From: an uncultured Coriobacteriaceae bacterium
GTDB lineage: Bacteria; Actinomycetota; Coriobacteriia; Coriobacteriales; Eggerthellaceae
Direction: 5' to 3'
NCBI GenBank assembly: GCA_900539675.1
Contig: UQDJ01000007.1
Coordinates: 1-53,495 of the forward strand
Length of the DNA stretch: 53,495 nt
A program made the translations under genes and the position numbers. Below, one piece after another: positions 50,388 to 53,495 of this stretch. Numbering within the stretch: the stretch's first letter is position 1; each line of letters opens with the position of its first letter. The notes under the pieces are model-generated. The model was not told where the DNA came from. It was given only the letters and a program-made list of their open reading frames with translations, and did not search any database.

Positions 50388-53300
50388 TCAGTTTTTGCGC
50401 AGCTGTTTTGTTTCGGCAAGTGCATGCGCACCGCGCAGCGCTTCTAAATACGCCTGAGCATCGCCTGGATCGTCATCGATGTTTTCATCGCCCAAGTCAA
50501 CTTCGTAGGGCACACGGCGATACAGGATGTCATACATCACCGGCACAACATAGAGCGTCATGAAGGTGGCATATAACAGACCGCCCACAACAACCGCAGC
50601 CATGCCGCGCTCCATAGACGAACCGACTGCATCGCTAAAGATCAAAGGCAGCATGGCCAAAATCGTGGTAAGAGCCGTCATCATGATCGGACGCATACGG
50701 GTTCGCCCTGCCGCTACCAACGCGTTGTGCTTATCCAAGCCACCGCGGCGCAATTGGTTGACATAGTCCACAAACACAATGCCGTTGTTAACCACGGTAC
50801 CCATCAGCACCGCAAAGCCCATCAAGGACAGCATATTGAGCTGCTGACCGGTGGCGATTAAGCCAAACAGACCGCCGGTAAAGGCCAGGGGAACTGTCAG
50901 AATAATAATGAATGGCGAAAGCAGACCCTGGAACTGGGCAACCATGACCAGATAAATAAGTACAAAGCCCAAAACCAACAACAAGAGCATCTGACTCAAC
51001 ATAGTATCGATGTTTTCGAGTTCGCCACTCGTTTGAATGGAATAGCCTTCCGGTAGCTGATACGAATCAAGCTTGGTCTGCAAATCGCGAGCCAGCAGAG
51101 CATTGTTATAGCCGTCTTCCACATCGGCCGTGATGGTCATGGCACGCGTGGAATCAATATGGGTAATACTTTGAGCCGCTTTGCTTTCTTCTACCGTAGC
51201 GAAGTCAGACAGCTTATAGGTTGTGGTATCACCTGTTTGCTGATTTTTGATATCAATTTCTGTATCCAACAAATTGTCCGCTGTAATGGGATGGGTTTCA
51301 TCCACCACCGAAACATCCAAGTTGTGGCCATCGGTCGTAATCTTAGTGGCATCCGCAGAAGTAGAAATCTTGTTTGACAGATCCTGATAGAGCTGCGCTA
51401 CCGTATAGCCTGCACGGGTCAATTCATCGCGATCAATAATCAGGTTCAATTCAGTGTTGGCATCTTCCATGCCGTTTTCGACTTTAGTGTAGCCCGGAAC
51501 CTGCTTGACGATATCCATAATATCGTTGCTAATAGCAATCAACTTATCCTGATCGGGCCCCTTAAGCGTCAATGACAAACCACTGCCCACCATGGAACTC
51601 ATAGCTTCAGACGATGACGCATCCGTTATAACCTGACAGTTCAGGTCTTTGGTCTTGTCGTTTAGCTCATCCAGGATGGCATGAATCTGACTTTCCGTGG
51701 TTACCGAATCATCGGTCTGCAGGTAAAACGTAAACGTATGATACATGGCTTCCTGGTTGGAATTGCTGCTGCCAGCATCCGACGAAACCAGCGAAACCGT
51801 AGCGGTTCCATCCATGCCACTCACATCTTTAACACCGTCAATGGACATGGCGGCATCCATAATTTGATCGGCTGTCTGGTAGGCCTGTTCCTTTTCAACG
51901 CCATCAGGCATGGTGGCTGAGATGCTGACCGTTTTTGAGGTCATGGACGGGATCATTGTGATGCCCATATTCACCACGCCGATGATAGCCACCACCAACA
52001 GCACGGTTGCCGTAAGCAGCGGAATAATCTTATGGCGCAAGAAGAATCCAAGCGACTTAGCATAGGCGGTCTGAAGCTTTTCAAACCAATTGTTGCGACG
52101 CGGCATGTAATTCTTGAAAAGGTAAGAAGAAACGCTAGGTACCAGCGTAATAGCCACTAACAGTGACGCGGTAAGTACGTAGGCGATAGTCAGCGCAAAG
52201 GGCATCATCAGCTGGTTGACCATGCCGGTAGTAAAGATAATGGGCAAGAACACACAAATTGTGGTCAGCGTAGAGGCAATAACGGCACCAGTAATTTGTT
52301 TGGCACCCTGCACTGCTGCTCGTGCTGCCGAAATACCGCGAGCGCGTAAACGATAGATATTCTCAAGCACAATGATGGAGTTATCGACCAGCATACCAAT
52401 TGCCAGCGAAATGCCACCGAGCGACATAATGTTGAGCTGAATGCCTGAAAAATACATCAGCAACAGGGCGCACAGTACCGAAAATGGAATTGAAAACGCC
52501 ATGATCAGCGTCGGTCGCCAATCGCGTAAAAAGATAATCAATACCACTACCGCAAGAAGCGCACCTAAAAACAGCGACTGGAAAATAGTCGAGATATAGG
52601 TGTCAATATAAGAACCCTGATCGCTGACCACCGTCAAATGCAATCCAGGATTGTCCTGTTCAAGTTTTTGCAATTCCTGAGCCGCTGCATGGGATACATC
52701 GCTGGTAGAAGCGGTGGAGTTCTTAAAGACCGAAAGCATCACGCCATCTTCGTTGTTGATGCGCATGTAGGCATCGCCCACGTTATCCACCGTGGTAATG
52801 TCCGCTACATCGGACAGGCGAATATCACCCACGCCATCTATGGTGGTCAACAACAGATTGCCCAGATCGTCGACAGAAGTGAACTCTTCGCCCACACGCA
52901 CGAGCCACTGGGTATCGGAATCGCTCTTCAAATAACCGGCCGGCATAGAGAAATTCTGCGCCTGAATCATGCTTGCAAGCGTGTTTTTATCCACCAGCTG
53001 ATTGATATTTGCCTGCGATATGGCCTGTTCGCGAGACTGCTCATACTTATCACGAGCATCTTGCAACTGCTGTTTGTTGGAATCGATGGCGCTCTGAGCG
53101 CTTGCGAGTTGCGCTGATGCACTACCAAACTGGCTCGCAGCCGTAATGGCACCGCTTTGCGCTTGAGCCAATTGCTGTTGATAGGTATTGAGATCGCCAG
53201 TAGCCGTATTGATCTGGTCAGAAAATGCTTTGATCTGCGCTTGAACTTCCGGATTGGAACCGGAAGGATCCATGGTCTTTAAAGCGCCCACCTGCGCCTG

Positions 53301-53495
53301 CAGAGCAGATATTTCAGCCGTTTTACCCGAAATGGCTAACGTTAGGCCTGAAGTTGCCTGACCTAGCTGATCGCTTGTTTGCTGTTGTTGGCCTTCCAGG
53401 GTGCTTTTCTGAGACGCCAGTTGATCCTCAGCCTGAGCAAGCTGTGCTTCGCCATCATCGATCTGCTTTTTGGCGTCGTAGAGCTCATCGTTTAC
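50388..53495 (-). CDS. RND efflux permease with coiled-coil insert, N-terminus off the right edge
   Basis: The frame is open from the stop at 50388 to the last base, so about 1035 residues are present and the N-terminus is missing. A GTG at 53291 is not the true start, because conserved coiled-coil sequence continues upstream. The first about 150 residues in the window are a Gln/Ala/Ser-rich coiled coil (ELYDAKKQIDDGEAQLAQAE). Then follow RND porter and membrane repeats: GMLVDNSIIVLENIYRL in TM4 retains one Asp of the proton relay and has Asn at the second position, and GTVVNNGIVFVDYVNQL is in TM10. It resembles the HAE1/SwrC-like exporters of Gram-positive bacteria: proton-driven export across the cytoplasmic membrane, substrate unknown. 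No adaptor protein is visible in the window. Confidence 0.88.
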   Translation of the reverse strand, partial: VNDELYDAKKQIDDGEAQLAQAEDQLASQKSTLEGQQQQTSDQLGQATSGLTLAISGKTAEISALQAQVGALKTMDPSGSNPEVQAQIKAFSDQINTATGDLNTYQQQLAQAQSGAITAASQFGSASAQLASAQSAIDSNKQQLQDARDKYEQSREQAISQANINQLVDKNTLASMIQAQNFSMPAGYLKSDSDTQWLVRVGEEFTSVDDLGNLLLTTIDGVGDIRLSDVADITTVDNVGDAYMRINNEDGVMLSVFKNSTASTSDVSHAAAQELQKLEQDNPGLHLTVVSDQGSYIDTYISTIFQSLFLGALLAVVVLIIFLRDWRPTLIMAFSIPFSVLCALLLMYFSGIQLNIMSLGGISLAIGMLVDNSIIVLENIYRLRARGISAARAAVQGAKQITGAVIASTLTTICVFLPIIFTTGMVNQLMMPFALTIAYVLTASLLVAITLVPSVSSYLFKNYMPRRNNWFEKLQTAYAKSLGFFLRHKIIPLLTATVLLVVAIIGVVNMGITMIPSMTSKTVSISATMPDGVEKEQAYQTADQIMDAAMSIDGVKDVSGMDGTATVSLVSSDAGSSNSNQEAMYHTFTFYLQTDDSVTTESQIHAILDELNDKTKDLNCQVITDASSSEAMSSMVGSGLSLTLKGPDQDKLIAISNDIMDIVKQVPGYTKVENGMEDANTELNLIIDRDELTRAGYTVAQLYQDLSNKISTSADATKITTDGHNLDVSVVDETHPITADNLLDTEIDIKNQQTGDTTTYKLSDFATVEESKAAQSITHIDSTRAMTITADVEDGYNNALLARDLQTKLDSYQLPEGYSIQTSGELENIDTMLSQMLLLLVLGFVLIYLVMVAQFQGLLSPFIIILTVPLAFTGGLFGLIATGQQLNMLSLMGFAVLMGTVVNNGIVFVDYVNQLRRGGLDKHNALVAAGRTRMRPIMMTALTTILAMLPLIFSDAVGSSMERGMAAVVVGGLLYATFMTLYVVPVMYDILYRRVPYEVDLGDENIDDDPGDAQAYLEALRGAHALAETKQLRKN

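Overview
The window looks like a chromosomal segment of a Coriobacteriia/Eggerthellaceae-type actinobacterium with a small genome of intermediate GC, such as Cryptobacterium. This is an inference. It rests on the giant Spy0128/FctA-type surface protein, the NRAMP-related Mg transporter (NRMT), tandem LysR regulators beside esterases and an MFS carrier, and the codon style. No rRNA, phage, IS element or CRISPR array was seen. Two tRNAs are present: Leu-CAA and Arg-ACG.

Layout. At 1-6416 (minus strand) is a small catabolic cassette: two paralogous LysR regulators, an MFS transporter, a type-B carboxylesterase and a two-domain esterase that runs off the left edge. At 6606-10565 are a lipoprotein, tRNA-Leu, a class I/II aminotransferase, a TetR regulator and a ferritin. 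At 10854-25937 one minus-strand gene encodes a 5027-residue cell-wall adhesin: signal peptide, VWA domain, 24 pilin-type isopeptide modules (by my count) interrupted by two DUF11-like repeats, then a noncanonical LEKTG anchor. Its start region carries a G7 tract. With seven Gs, the ATG that has the good ribosome binding site is out of frame with the adhesin; with six Gs it would be in frame. This looks like a translational phase switch (or a sequencing error) and is the most striking observation here.

At 26306-30415 are tRNA-Arg, then a probable Mg2+ uptake operon: a MgtE-like sensor without the MgtE channel, an NRMT carrier and 5-formyltetrahydrofolate cyclo-ligase. They follow a long structured leader. 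At 30525-41344 are mostly housekeeping genes: NhaC antiporter, proC, CIRCE-controlled htpG, a VOC protein, an Mbeg1-like hydrolase, a GT2 glycosyltransferase, a universal stress protein and UDP-galactopyranose mutase. Between htpG and the VOC gene lie a PIN-domain relic and a candidate small RNA with a strong terminator.

At 41580-50045 (minus) is a complete Kdp high-affinity K+ system, kdpFABC then kdpDE, including a 30-residue KdpF. Its control region has direct repeats suited to a response regulator. At 50388 to the right edge is an RND efflux permease with a coiled-coil insert, 5' truncated by the window.

A recurring oddity is that many stop codons are followed by locally duplicated, degenerate short repeats whose sequence differs at every locus.
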